Shown here: positions 1 through 6,733 of the stretch, piece by piece
Numbering within the stretch: position 1 is the stretch's first letter
Layout of the letters: each line of letters begins with the position of its first letter
From: Phil1 sp964546125
GTDB lineage: Bacteria > Bacillota > Clostridia > Christensenellales > CAG-138
Assembly: GCA_964546125.1 (NCBI GenBank)
Contig: CAZJIS010000065.1
Location: forward strand, 1-8,830
Reading direction: 5' to 3'
DNA: 8,830 nt
The notes under the pieces: generated by a model
The model's database searches: none
The model's input: the letters and a program-made list of their open reading frames with translations, nothing else
Told to the model about the DNA's origin: nothing
Translations under genes and position numbers: made by a program

Positions 1-12
1 CATAACACGTTC

Positions 13-1017
13 TCAAATTTTCACCATTTCGCCCGTCTGGAACGCTTCTTTGGTGGCGTATCCTATTTTTGTGCAGGCCGTGCCGTCGTATACGGTTATA
101 TTCGGTTTGCGATTTTCCCATACCGCGTTCACGAATGCCTGCATTTCAAGCCGATAGGCGTCGGCAAAACGCTCCGGGAAATGCTCGGGACACTCGGTCA
201 GCACCCCATTCGCACCGTAGATCTCGCACTGATTCTTCCGCGGTATGCCGCCTATCCTCAGCGAGCCGAGCGTGCCTATTATCTCTGTTTCTATGTGATA
301 CCCGTGAGAAGCCGTCCTCCCCACATGTATGGTGGACATAGCGCCGTCTTTATGCTTATATAGAGCGACGCCCGCCTCGCAGTCGCCGAGTTCGGCGAAC
401 GCCGGGTATCCGAAGCTGGAACCGAACGCTGTTACCGAAACGGGATCGGAACCCAAAAACCACCGCGCGGCGTCTATATCATGTATCGCCATGTCCAGGA
501 ACAAGCCGCCGCTTGTCGGCGCGAATTTCAACGCGCCCTCGACAAACTTTATGGGATCGAGCCCGCAGGTCTTGACAAGATACGGCTTCCCGATCAAGCC
601 TTCGTCGATCTTTTTCTTCGCGTAGGCATACGACGGATCGAACCGCCTCATGAAGCCAAGCTGAAATATCAAGCCGGGGTGCTTTTCCACCGCGCGCTCC
701 GCGACGCGGCACTCATCCACGGTCAACCCCAGCGGCTTTTCGCAGAAAACATGCTTGCCTGCGTCAAGCGCTTGCTCGATTTGGGCGGCATGAAGCCCGC
801 TCGACGTAACGATGGCTATCGCGTCGAGCCCCGGCACCTTTAATAAATCCGTAAAGCTGTCGAGGCAATATTCGACGCCCAAGGAATTCTTCGCGAAAGT
901 AAGTTCGTCGGGTACGATGCTACACGCCGCGGCAAGCCGCGCGCCCGTCAGGCAGAACGCGATGTTCTCCGCGTGAATCTTTCCTAGGCGTCCAAGGCCG
1001 GCAATACCGATATTCAG
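13..1017 (-). CDS. Gfo/Idh/MocA oxidoreductase, probably inositol 2-dehydrogenase type (IolG-like); 5' end broken by TAG
   Basis: NAD(P)-dependent cytoplasmic oxidoreductase; the IolG branch oxidises myo-inositol or related cyclitols to the 2-keto form. Numbering from the ATG at 1026, the N-terminal Rossmann glycine motif GLGRLG is at residues 10-15. CEKP follows at about 95-98, placing the conserved Lys at 97. The C-terminal domain carries GGLFLDMAIHDID with Asp178 and His182, the usual catalytic D-x-x-x-H pair. The full frame would be about 337 residues, normal for the family. The coordinates cover the uninterrupted open frame back to a CTG at 1017. The obvious start is the ATG at 1026-1024, 8 nt after a GAGGAGGT box, but the third codon is TAG (1020-1018). 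The first conventional alternative start inside is TTG at 882, which would delete the whole nucleotide-binding motif. The gene lies 35 bp behind the HAD gene in the same operon. Family is firm; exact substrate and whether it is expressed are uncertain. Confidence 0.8.
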   Translation of the reverse strand: MNIGIAGLGRLGKIHAENIAFCLTGARLAAACSIVPDELTFAKNSLGVEYCLDSFTDLLKVPGLDAIAIVTSSGLHAAQIEQALDAGKHVFCEKPLGLTVDECRVAERAVEKHPGLIFQLGFMRRFDPSYAYAKKKIDEGLIGKPYLVKTCGLDPIKFVEGALKFAPTSGGLFLDMAIHDIDAARWFLGSDPVSVTAFGSSFGYPAFAELGDCEAGVALYKHKDGAMSTIHVGRTASHGYHIETEIIGTLGSLRIGGIPRKNQCEIYGANGVLTECPEHFPERFADAYRLEMQAFVNAVWENRKPNITVYDGTACTKIGYATKEAFQTGEMVKI

Positions 1018-1026
1018 CTATGACAT
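1018..1026 (-). other. ATG-TCA-TAG: in-frame stop at codon 3 of the IolG-like gene
   Basis: Read on the minus strand, the expected start region is ATG TCA TAG CTG AAT ATC GGT ATT, in the same frame as the Rossmann motif that follows. One base change, for example AAG to TAG, would explain it. It could be a real nonsense mutation, a sequencing or assembly error, or a start that depends on reinitiation at the adjacent CTG. Confidence 0.85.
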
Positions 1027-1034
1027 GAAACGCT

Positions 1035-1042
1035 ACCTCCTC
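1035..1042 (-). promoter_or_regulatory. Ribosome binding site of the IolG-like gene
   Basis: GAGGAGGT on the minus strand, 8 nt before the ATG at 1026. The site points to that ATG as the ancestral start; the CTG after the stop lies 17 nt away and the TTG at 882 is far out of reach. This supports reading the TAG as a lesion in a once normal gene. Confidence 0.8.
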
Positions 1043-1061
1043 AATTATGAATGCGTAGTTG

Positions 1062-1787
1062 TTAACAAAGCGCCGGGAAAATATCCAGCAATTCCGGCAT
1101 GCCCCGTATGATGCGGCTGGCGGCGTATTCCTTTACCGGCGGCTCCTTGGCGAGGGTTTTAGGCTCGTGTATACAAACCGCCATACCGAACCCCGAAGCG
1201 AGTGTTCCCTCGATATCCCTGGATGGATTATCCCCCACGTAGGCGCATTCCTCCGGCAATGCGCCTATGGCTCTCGCGGCGAGCAGATATATAGCCGGAT
1301 CGGGCTTGCGTATCCGGACCTTTGCCGAAAGAATGACGGTTTTAAAGTATTTGGACATGCCGCTCTCGTTCAGCCAGTCGGGCACCTCATATTCGGATGG
1401 GGTGTTGGCGATTATGCCCAGCTTGTAACCGCGGGCGTTCAGCTCTCCGAGCGTCTCCCGAAGTCCCATCCTTTCGAGGCGGATGCCGTCACAATTTCGC
1501 CAGTGGCGCGTGAGCTCGCGCGCCTTTGCGGCGATCTCGTCCTTGGGAAAGTCCGGCAGAAGGAACTGCTGCCAAAGCTCGACCTCCGATAGCTCAAGCA
1601 CCTCTTCCAGCTGATACTTGCGCAGTTTTTGCTTGTTCTCATTGAGCAGCTCCAGCAATTCGCCCGCGCTCATGCCCGCCCCGGTCAGGCGCAGGAGGTT
1701 TTTTGCCGCATCCGCCTGAAACTCGGGATCGGGAGCTAAACAGCGAAGCGTACTTCCATGGTCGAAAAAAATAGTGTTTATACGCAT
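1062..1787 (-). CDS. HAD-superfamily hydrolase
   Basis: Predicted cytoplasmic haloacid dehalogenase-like hydrolase of 241 residues, most likely a phosphatase on a small phosphorylated metabolite. Motif I is FFDHGST with nucleophile Asp9 and Thr13. A helical cap occupies roughly residues 20-105. Motif II is IIANTPS with Thr129, motif III is Lys161 in IRKPDP, and motif IV is GDNPSRD with Asp186 and Asp191. The usual second Asp of motif I (position +2) is Gly11; a Gly there also occurs in the YihX-like DLGNV group, so activity is not excluded. The start ATG at 1787 follows an AGGGAGAAAG box by a normal distance. It is the first gene of the minus-strand operon, and a near-consensus promoter lies about 100 nt upstream. 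Paired with an IolG-like dehydrogenase, removal of phosphate from an imported polyol phosphate is plausible but unproven. Confidence 0.88.
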   Translation of the reverse strand: MRINTIFFDHGSTLRCLAPDPEFQADAAKNLLRLTGAGMSAGELLELLNENKQKLRKYQLEEVLELSEVELWQQFLLPDFPKDEIAAKARELTRHWRNCDGIRLERMGLRETLGELNARGYKLGIIANTPSEYEVPDWLNESGMSKYFKTVILSAKVRIRKPDPAIYLLAARAIGALPEECAYVGDNPSRDIEGTLASGFGMAVCIHEPKTLAKEPPVKEYAASRIIRGMPELLDIFPALC

Positions 1788-1862
1788 ATTTTATCTTTCT
1801 CCCTTAGATTCATTCAGCGAAAAGCCGGCGACTGAAAGGCCTGTTTATAGCTTTGATCCGTT

Positions 1863-1878
1863 ACGCAAACGTTGTCGT
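1863..1878. promoter_or_regulatory. LacI-family-like operator 1 (HAD operon side)
   Basis: ACGCAAACGTTGTCGT is an imperfect inverted repeat centred on CG; the half-sites ACGCAAAC and ACGACAAC (read inward from each side) match at 6 of 8 positions. A central CG within an A/T-flanked palindrome is typical of LacI/PurR/CcpA-type operators, and the left half equals the left half of operator 2. It lies just downstream of the -10 of the minus-strand promoter, about where +10 to +25 of the HAD transcript would be, a classic repression position. Confidence 0.6.
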
Positions 1879-1893
1879 AACAACTGCAAGCGT

Positions 1894-1922
1894 ATGATAC
1901 TACATCGAATATTGCGTGTCAA
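1894..1922 (-). promoter_or_regulatory. Sigma-A-type promoter of the HAD/IolG-like operon
   Basis: On the minus strand, TTGACA (1922-1917) is a perfect -35. It is followed by a 17-nt spacer and TATCAT (1899-1894), a 5-of-6 match to the -10 consensus. Transcription would begin near 1887, giving a leader of about 100 nt before the HAD ATG at 1787. Operator 1 lies in the initially transcribed region. Confidence 0.62.
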
Positions 1923-2044
1923 TATGGAAGGGGCGCCCAATAATCCGCTCTTTTATGTTTTATCAGGCCGCTCCATATATTTCCGGGCGCCAAATCCGGC
2001 GGCCGATGGGCAATAAATATTTTTTAAGCAATTTTACGCGACTA

Positions 2045-2073
2045 TTGACTAACTCGTTCAAACCATGTAAGAT
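2045..2073 (+). promoter_or_regulatory. Sigma-A-type promoter of the importer operon
   Basis: TTGACT (2045-2050) is followed by a 17-nt spacer and TAAGAT (2068-2073), with TG directly before the -10. Transcription would start near 2080, leaving a leader of about 195 nt before the permease ATG. Operator 2 falls about 50 bp downstream of that start. A second AT-rich element, TATAAG at 2079-2084, lacks a good -35. Confidence 0.5.
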
Positions 2074-2128
2074 ATGCATATAAGCCATAGCAACTATGGG
2101 CAATGGGTTAATTATTTTTTTGCACATG

Positions 2129-2144
2129 ACGCAAACGTTTGCAC
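2129..2144. promoter_or_regulatory. LacI-family-like operator 2 (importer side)
   Basis: ACGCAAACGTTTGCAC contains a perfect 12-bp palindrome, GCAAACGTTTGC, at 2131-2142 with the central CG expected of LacI-family operators. It closely resembles the PurR-type consensus and shares the half-site ACGCAAAC with operator 1, 266 bp away. From here a repressor could block elongation of the importer transcript or loop to operator 1. Confidence 0.62.
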
Positions 2145-2274
2145 CATCTAAAACGGCAAATGGCATCAATTAGGTCGCTCCATGGAACTCGGAAGCCCCG
2201 GTAAAGGCGCGCGTCACGGCGCGGCGTCTTCTCTTTCCCGAAACAGCTACACATCACATACGGAGGGGAAATAC

Positions 2275-4119
2275 ATGGCAAAAGCACGGAACAAACGATT
2301 CAAAAGACCCTTTTCATGGACCCGGCTGAAAAACAAATTTCTTGCGCTGACGGGCAATCCTTTCAACGTAATGGTGTTCGTCGCACTTCTCGTGCTGTTC
2401 ATAACGGTCATCATACCTTTGATCATGCTGGTTTCGAGCTCGTTTACGCTGGCGCCGCCGGAGGCGAGGCGCCTGCATACGGATCCGGGCGGGTTTACGA
2501 CTTACTACTGGATATACGTATTCGGCAGCAATATGTCGCCCATCTACCTGTGGGAACCGCTTGGGCACTCATTTGTCGTAGCCATAGGCACTTCGCTCCT
2601 CGCCATTCCGCTGGGCGCGGTTTTGGCGTGGCTGATGGTCCGCAGCGACCTGCCCTTTAAGCGCATATTGAGCCTGTGCGTGCTGGTGCCTTACATGATA
2701 CCTTCCTGGGTCAAATCTATGGCGTGGCTCGCCGTGTTCCGAACCGATCTATATGGCGTCCCGGGATTGCTCACGGCAATGGGGTTGAAAATTCCAGACG
2801 GGCTGGCCTATGGGCCTATAGCAATTATTTTGGTGCTATCGCTGCACTACTATGCTTTTACTTATATAACCGTATCCGGGGCGCTGCGATCCATCAACAG
2901 CGAGTTGGAGGAGATGGGCGCCATCCAGGGCGCATCCTCCACGCAGATACTTCGAAAGATCACATTCCCGCTTATAATGCCTTCGGTATTATCCGCCGTG
3001 ATCATGACGTTCTCCAAGGCGTTGGGCACATACGGCGTCGCGGCAAACCTTGGCAACCGCATCAACTATTTCACGCTCTCCACAAGGATGGGGCAGGCCG
3101 CCTCGCGCGGGGAAATGTCCACGGCCTTCGTCATGACGATGGTTATGATAGTGCTCGCGTCCGGCACTATATTCGCCAATCAAATATTTATCGGCACGCG
3201 CAGATCCTATTCTTCCATCGGAGGCAAGGGCGGCAGGAAGACGGAGATGCGCCTTGGCAAGGCAAAGCCTATTATCGCGGCCGGCCTGCTTATCTTTCTG
3301 CTTGTCGCTATGGTTATGCCCATGTTTATCCTGGTGATGGAAACATTCCTTTATAATCCTTCGCTGGGGTACCGGGCGGGCAACTTCACCTTGCGCAATT
3401 GGATTGCGCCGCAGCAGACCGACTTTGTCGTCGGGACGCCTAGCTGGGAGCGAGAACCGGGCATATTCCAGCATCCTATGTTCTTCAAAGCACTCTGGAA
3501 TACCGTAAAGCTCACGCTTATCGCGTCCATCATCACCGCCCTGAGCGGCCAGATACTCGGCTATATCAGTTCGCGCGGGCGAGGTAGATGGTATGGAAAG
3601 CTAACAGAACAGCTGGTGTTCATACCATACCTCATACCCTCGGTGGCGTTTGCCACGATGTACCTGGCCATGTGGGCGCAGCCCCGCTGGATAATACCCG
3701 CGCTGCACGGTACATTTGCGATACTCGTCTTAATTTCGGTGGTAAAGCACTTTCCTTTCGCCAGCCGCGCGGGTACCGCCAACATGCTCCAAATCGGCCG
3801 AGAGCTTGAGGAAGCGGCCGAGATTGCGGGCGCCGGCTTCTTCCGAAAGATGGAAAAGATCATCGTGCCGCTTGCTAAACAAGGGTTTTGGTCCGGATTT
3901 ATGCTCACGTTTATTTCTATCGCCAAGGAGCTGGATCTCATACTCATTCTGTCCACCCCGCAAAACCGCAATCTCTCCGCGCTCGCCTTCTGGTTCAACA
4001 ATGAGGTGCTTCCCCAGCAGGCGGATGCCGTTGCCGTCATTATAATGCTGTTTGTCCTGACTACCTATTACCTCGCCAATAGGTTTGCAGGAGCGGATCT
4101 TGGCAAGAGCTGGGGTTAA
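2275..4119 (+). CDS. ABC importer permease, fused double-domain (AfuB/FbpB type)
   Basis: Membrane channel subunit of a type I ABC importer, 614 residues with about twelve predicted transmembrane helices in two homologous halves (roughly 32-305 and 332-605). Each half has the cytoplasmic EAA loop that docks on the ATPase: E213 to G219 then I229-x-F-P232 in the first, and EAA at 513-515, G519, I529-x-V-P532 in the second, both with exact spacing. A basic, hydrophilic N-terminus precedes helix 1. The start at 2275 is chosen because GGAGGGGA (2262-2269) sits just upstream; the longer frame from 2182 has no such site. Single-chain double permeases are usual in the ferric iron, phosphorylated-sugar and 2-aminoethylphosphonate importers. 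It is the first gene of the operon, with the ATPase 62 bp downstream. Transport role is firm; substrate is unknown. Confidence 0.93.
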   Translation: MAKARNKRFKRPFSWTRLKNKFLALTGNPFNVMVFVALLVLFITVIIPLIMLVSSSFTLAPPEARRLHTDPGGFTTYYWIYVFGSNMSPIYLWEPLGHSFVVAIGTSLLAIPLGAVLAWLMVRSDLPFKRILSLCVLVPYMIPSWVKSMAWLAVFRTDLYGVPGLLTAMGLKIPDGLAYGPIAIILVLSLHYYAFTYITVSGALRSINSELEEMGAIQGASSTQILRKITFPLIMPSVLSAVIMTFSKALGTYGVAANLGNRINYFTLSTRMGQAASRGEMSTAFVMTMVMIVLASGTIFANQIFIGTRRSYSSIGGKGGRKTEMRLGKAKPIIAAGLLIFLLVAMVMPMFILVMETFLYNPSLGYRAGNFTLRNWIAPQQTDFVVGTPSWEREPGIFQHPMFFKALWNTVKLTLIASIITALSGQILGYISSRGRGRWYGKLTEQLVFIPYLIPSVAFATMYLAMWAQPRWIIPALHGTFAILVLISVVKHFPFASRAGTANMLQIGRELEEAAEIAGAGFFRKMEKIIVPLAKQGFWSGFMLTFISIAKELDLILILSTPQNRNLSALAFWFNNEVLPQQADAVAVIIMLFVLTTYYLANRFAGADLGKSWG

Positions 4120-4181
4120 TAGCCGTATCCATGTGGGCTTGATGTAAAAAATGACCGTTGATAGAAAGGATCCGATCCGAT

Positions 4182-5306
4182 ATGAGCAAAATTCAACTTA
4201 CGAACATCGATAAGTTTTATGGGGACAACCACGTTCTCAAAAACCTCAATCTCACCATCGAGGACGGCGAGTTTATGACTCTGCTTGGCCCGTCCGGCTG
4301 CGGCAAAACCACGACCCTGCGCGTCATAGCGGGATTGGAGCAGCCTCAGAACGGCAAGCTGTTCATAGGCGACAAGAAGATGATCGATGTTGACGAGGCG
4401 TTTTTTGAGCCGCCCGGAAGCCGAGGCCTCAACCTGGTGTTCCAATCGTACGCGCTCTGGCCGCACATGACGGTGTACGACAATGTCGCCTTTGGGCTCA
4501 AAATCAAGAAGGTGCATGCGGCCGACATCAAGAAAAAGGTGGAGAGGTCCCTCGAGCTGATGCGAATAGGGGAGCTTGGCAAGCGCTATCCCACAGAGTT
4601 GTCGGGCGGCCAGCAGCAGCGCGTTGCCATAGCCCGCTCCATAGCAACGGACCCCAAGGTGCTGCTGCTCGACGAGCCGCTGTCCAACCTGGACGCGAAA
4701 CTGCGCATAGACATGCGCTCCGAGTTGAAGCGCATGCACTTGGAGATGGGCACCACCATAATCTATGTGACGCACGACCAGACCGAGGCGCTCACCATGT
4801 CCACCCGGATCGCGTTGTTCAAGGAGGGGCAGCTATCGCAAGTGGCTACCCCGATGGAGCTGTACACCAACCCAATCGATCTTAAGGCGGCCGACTTCAT
4901 AGGCAATCCGCGCATCAACATGCTCAATGGAACGGCCATATTTGAAAATGGCGTCCTCAAGGCGGAGTGCGCTTTAGGGAGGTACGAGTTCCCCAAGGAG
5001 GATCTCACCGACGGGGAAATCCCCCACGGCGTGGAATTCCCGTGCGTATTCGGCTTCCGGCCCGAGCAGATACGGTTCTCCGTAACGCCGGAGGAAAGGT
5101 ATATCGCCGGCAAGATATATGCTTCTCAGCCGGCCGGCTCCGAGACCCTCACCACGCTGATCTGCGACGGGCAGGAGTTTATTGCCAAACAGCTGGGCAT
5201 AGTGGAGTACGCCATGGACAATACCGTCTACTTCTACATAAAGCCTAATAGGATCAATATATACGACGCCGGGAGCACGCGCCTCATAAAGAGGGCAAAG
5301 AAGTGA
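4182..5306 (+). CDS. ABC importer ATP-binding protein (AfuC/FbpC/PotA type)
   Basis: Cytoplasmic ATPase that energises the neighbouring permease, 374 residues. Walker A is GPSGCGKT at 36-43, the Q-loop Gln is at 88 (VFQSYALWPHMTV), the signature LSGGQQQR is at 140-147, Walker B is LLLDE at 161-165, the D-loop is SNLD at 168-171 and the switch His is at 198. All catalytic residues are intact. Residues from about 243 onward form a C-terminal regulatory region of TOBE type (GFRPEQIRF at 291-299), as in polyamine, iron and sugar importers. The ATG at 4182 is preferred because an AGAAAGGA box lies 11 nt upstream; an in-frame TTG at 4158 would add eight residues without an RBS. Second gene of the importer operon. 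Confidence 0.94.
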   Translation: MSKIQLTNIDKFYGDNHVLKNLNLTIEDGEFMTLLGPSGCGKTTTLRVIAGLEQPQNGKLFIGDKKMIDVDEAFFEPPGSRGLNLVFQSYALWPHMTVYDNVAFGLKIKKVHAADIKKKVERSLELMRIGELGKRYPTELSGGQQQRVAIARSIATDPKVLLLDEPLSNLDAKLRIDMRSELKRMHLEMGTTIIYVTHDQTEALTMSTRIALFKEGQLSQVATPMELYTNPIDLKAADFIGNPRINMLNGTAIFENGVLKAECALGRYEFPKEDLTDGEIPHGVEFPCVFGFRPEQIRFSVTPEERYIAGKIYASQPAGSETLTTLICDGQEFIAKQLGIVEYAMDNTVYFYIKPNRINIYDAGSTRLIKRAKK

Positions 5307-5332
5307 TGGTTTGCCGCACCTGATGGATGGTT

Positions 5333-5351
5333 CTTTCCATTGAATGGAAAG
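5333..5351. repeat. 19-bp perfect palindrome before the solute-binding protein gene
   Basis: CTTTCCATT, a single G, then AATGGAAAG: nine-base perfect arms. It lies in the 89-bp gap between the ATPase and solute-binding protein genes. As RNA it forms at least a 6-bp stem with a 7-nt loop, about 45 nt before the binding-protein ATG. It could be an mRNA stability or processing element favouring the 3' gene, or a DNA operator. No U-run follows, so it is not an intrinsic terminator. Confidence 0.55.
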
Positions 5352-5395
5352 TTCATTATACCGACAAAAATCTAAATATGAAAGGGAGAAGCATC

Positions 5396-6688
5396 ATGAA
5401 AAGAGCACCCGAACTGCGTATCCTGCTTTTGATTCTTGCGTTGACTATGTTGCTGGCCGCCTGTAACCCGGCAACTCCAAAGCCTTCGCCGGAAGACACG
5501 ACGCCACCCAAACAGACGGAAACCCCGGCCGCACCGGACACATCGGAACCGATCGAGAGCCCCGATGAAATTTTCGAAGTGCCGTACGACGAGTGGAGCG
5601 ATATGACTTCCGATGAGCTGTATCAGCTGGCATTGAAGGAGCCCTCGGAGCCCATCGTCGTTTACGCCTCGTCCTCCAAGTGGAACAGCGTCGCCGAATC
5701 CTTCCCGCAGGACTATCCGGGGCTTACGCTCCAGGTGGAAGATATGGACAACGGCGATATTATCCCCAAGTTTGAGATCGAGAAGCGCGCCAATGCGAGG
5801 ACGGCCGATATGCTGTACCTCAAGGACGGCACCGGCGAAATCAATATCGATTTCTGGCCCTACGGATATCTCGAGCATTTCTATCCCAGGGATATCTGCG
5901 AGCACCTCGACATCGCGTATCTTAAGTACGGCTTCCCGCTTTACTGCGGCGCGACCATGATGTATTACAACTTGAACACGTATCCGGATGGCGCCCCCAT
6001 AAGCAGTTGGTGGGATCTCCTCGACGAGGATGTGAACATGCTCGTTAAGAACCCCTCCGAGGATGAAACTATGTTGGTCGTCTTCTGCACGATGATCAAC
6101 AACGCCGACAAGATGGCGGAAGGCTATAAGGCGAAATACGGCAAGGACATCGAGTATACCTACGACGCCAGCGTCGGGTTCGGCGTTACCAAGGAAGCGG
6201 TAGAGCCGAACAATGCCGGTTATGAGTTCATCTACCGTCTGTCCCAGAAGAAGAACCTTACATTCATCGGTGACGGCGACGAAATAGTTGCATCTGTCCA
6301 GCAATCCACGATGAAGACGATAGGCGTCTGTTCGGCGGGCAAGATGAAGAACTCCACCGAAGAGCATCCCCTCTCATGGATACTTGAACTTGATCCGTTC
6401 CTCACGGTGCCCGGCATCAACTATATGTATGTCGTGTCCGACACCAAGCATCCGGCCGGCGTGCGCCTGTTGATGCGCTATGCCTCCGGCGACCTCGGCG
6501 GCGATAACATGAGCGCGGGCTTCAAGCCGTTCACCGGCATGGGCAACTGGTCGCTCAGGGATGACATCCCCGACACGAAGAACCCCGTCGCCATCGGCGA
6601 CACCAACTCCCTGCCGGCCAACATTGAAAAGGTCAACCCGATTTATCAGATAACAAGGGAGTTCTGGGACTACTGGCTCAGCAAGTAA
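5396..6688 (+). CDS. ABC importer solute-binding lipoprotein (AfuA-like)
   Basis: Extracellular, membrane-anchored substrate receptor of the importer, 430 residues. The signal peptide has Lys and Arg at 2-3 and a hydrophobic core at 9-20, ending in lipobox LLAAC with lipidated Cys23. A Pro/Thr/Glu-rich linker runs from about 24 to 58. The binding domain then follows, with the family-like opening DELYQLALKEPSEPIVVYAS at about 73-92 and a hinge-like PISSWWDLLD at 201-210; both recall ferric iron / hexose-phosphate / aminoethylphosphonate receptors. The ATG at 5396 is chosen because AAGGGAG precedes it and the signal peptide begins there; the upstream in-frame ATGs at 5327 and 5378 would put a long hydrophilic stretch before it. 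It is the last gene of the operon, while binding proteins are more often first. The ligand cannot be assigned. Confidence 0.92.
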   Translation: MKRAPELRILLLILALTMLLAACNPATPKPSPEDTTPPKQTETPAAPDTSEPIESPDEIFEVPYDEWSDMTSDELYQLALKEPSEPIVVYASSSKWNSVAESFPQDYPGLTLQVEDMDNGDIIPKFEIEKRANARTADMLYLKDGTGEINIDFWPYGYLEHFYPRDICEHLDIAYLKYGFPLYCGATMMYYNLNTYPDGAPISSWWDLLDEDVNMLVKNPSEDETMLVVFCTMINNADKMAEGYKAKYGKDIEYTYDASVGFGVTKEAVEPNNAGYEFIYRLSQKKNLTFIGDGDEIVASVQQSTMKTIGVCSAGKMKNSTEEHPLSWILELDPFLTVPGINYMYVVSDTKHPAGVRLLMRYASGDLGGDNMSAGFKPFTGMGNWSLRDDIPDTKNPVAIGDTNSLPANIEKVNPIYQITREFWDYWLSK

Positions 6689-6705
6689 AAATAAGCCGGT
6701 ATAAA

Positions 6706-6733
6706 TTGACCCCGTAATCGGAATCCATAGATT
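6706..6733 (+). promoter_or_regulatory. Possible promoter for the membrane protein/EEP genes
   Basis: TTGACC (6706-6711), a 16-nt spacer and TAGATT (6728-6733) make a moderate match to the sigma-A consensus. It precedes the 6818 gene but overlaps the left arm of the long stem, so it is a weak candidate. Confidence 0.3.

Larger units (their letters stand above)
1788..2274. promoter_or_regulatory. Divergent intergenic control region
   Basis: This 487-bp stretch separates the minus-strand HAD operon from the plus-strand importer operon and holds no convincing gene. It contains one promoter per direction and two LacI-family-like operators, listed separately. The middle carries a GC-rich repeat: GGGCGCC then AATCCG at 1931-1947, and again at 1985-1998. 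The arms ATATGGA (1922-1928) and TCCATAT (1972-1978) are also complementary. Their meaning is unknown. An in-frame TTG/ATG extension of the permease from 2182 is rejected because the strong RBS at 2262 selects the start at 2275. Confidence 0.7.

Noticed and set aside
1059..1592. 177-codon plus-strand frame opposite the HAD gene
   Set aside because: The minus strand carries all four HAD motifs in order; the opposite frame shows none of its own.
1774..2016. 80-codon plus-strand frame overlapping the HAD start and operator 1
   Set aside because: It covers the promoter and operator, lacks an RBS and shows no domain.
1963..2169. 68-codon minus-strand frame in the divergent control region
   Set aside because: It overlaps the promoter and operator 2, has no RBS of note, and the product resembles no known protein.
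2182..2274. N-terminal extension of the permease by 31 residues
   Set aside because: The GGAGGGGA box at 2262-2269 selects the ATG at 2275, and the extension is low-complexity and unlike a permease N-terminus.
4116..4775. 219-codon minus-strand frame opposite the ATPase
   Set aside because: It mirrors the Walker A and signature coding region and has no independent features.
5372..6367. 331-codon minus-strand frame opposite the solute-binding protein
   Set aside because: No recognisable domain; it lies wholly over a lipoprotein gene with clear signal peptide and RBS.
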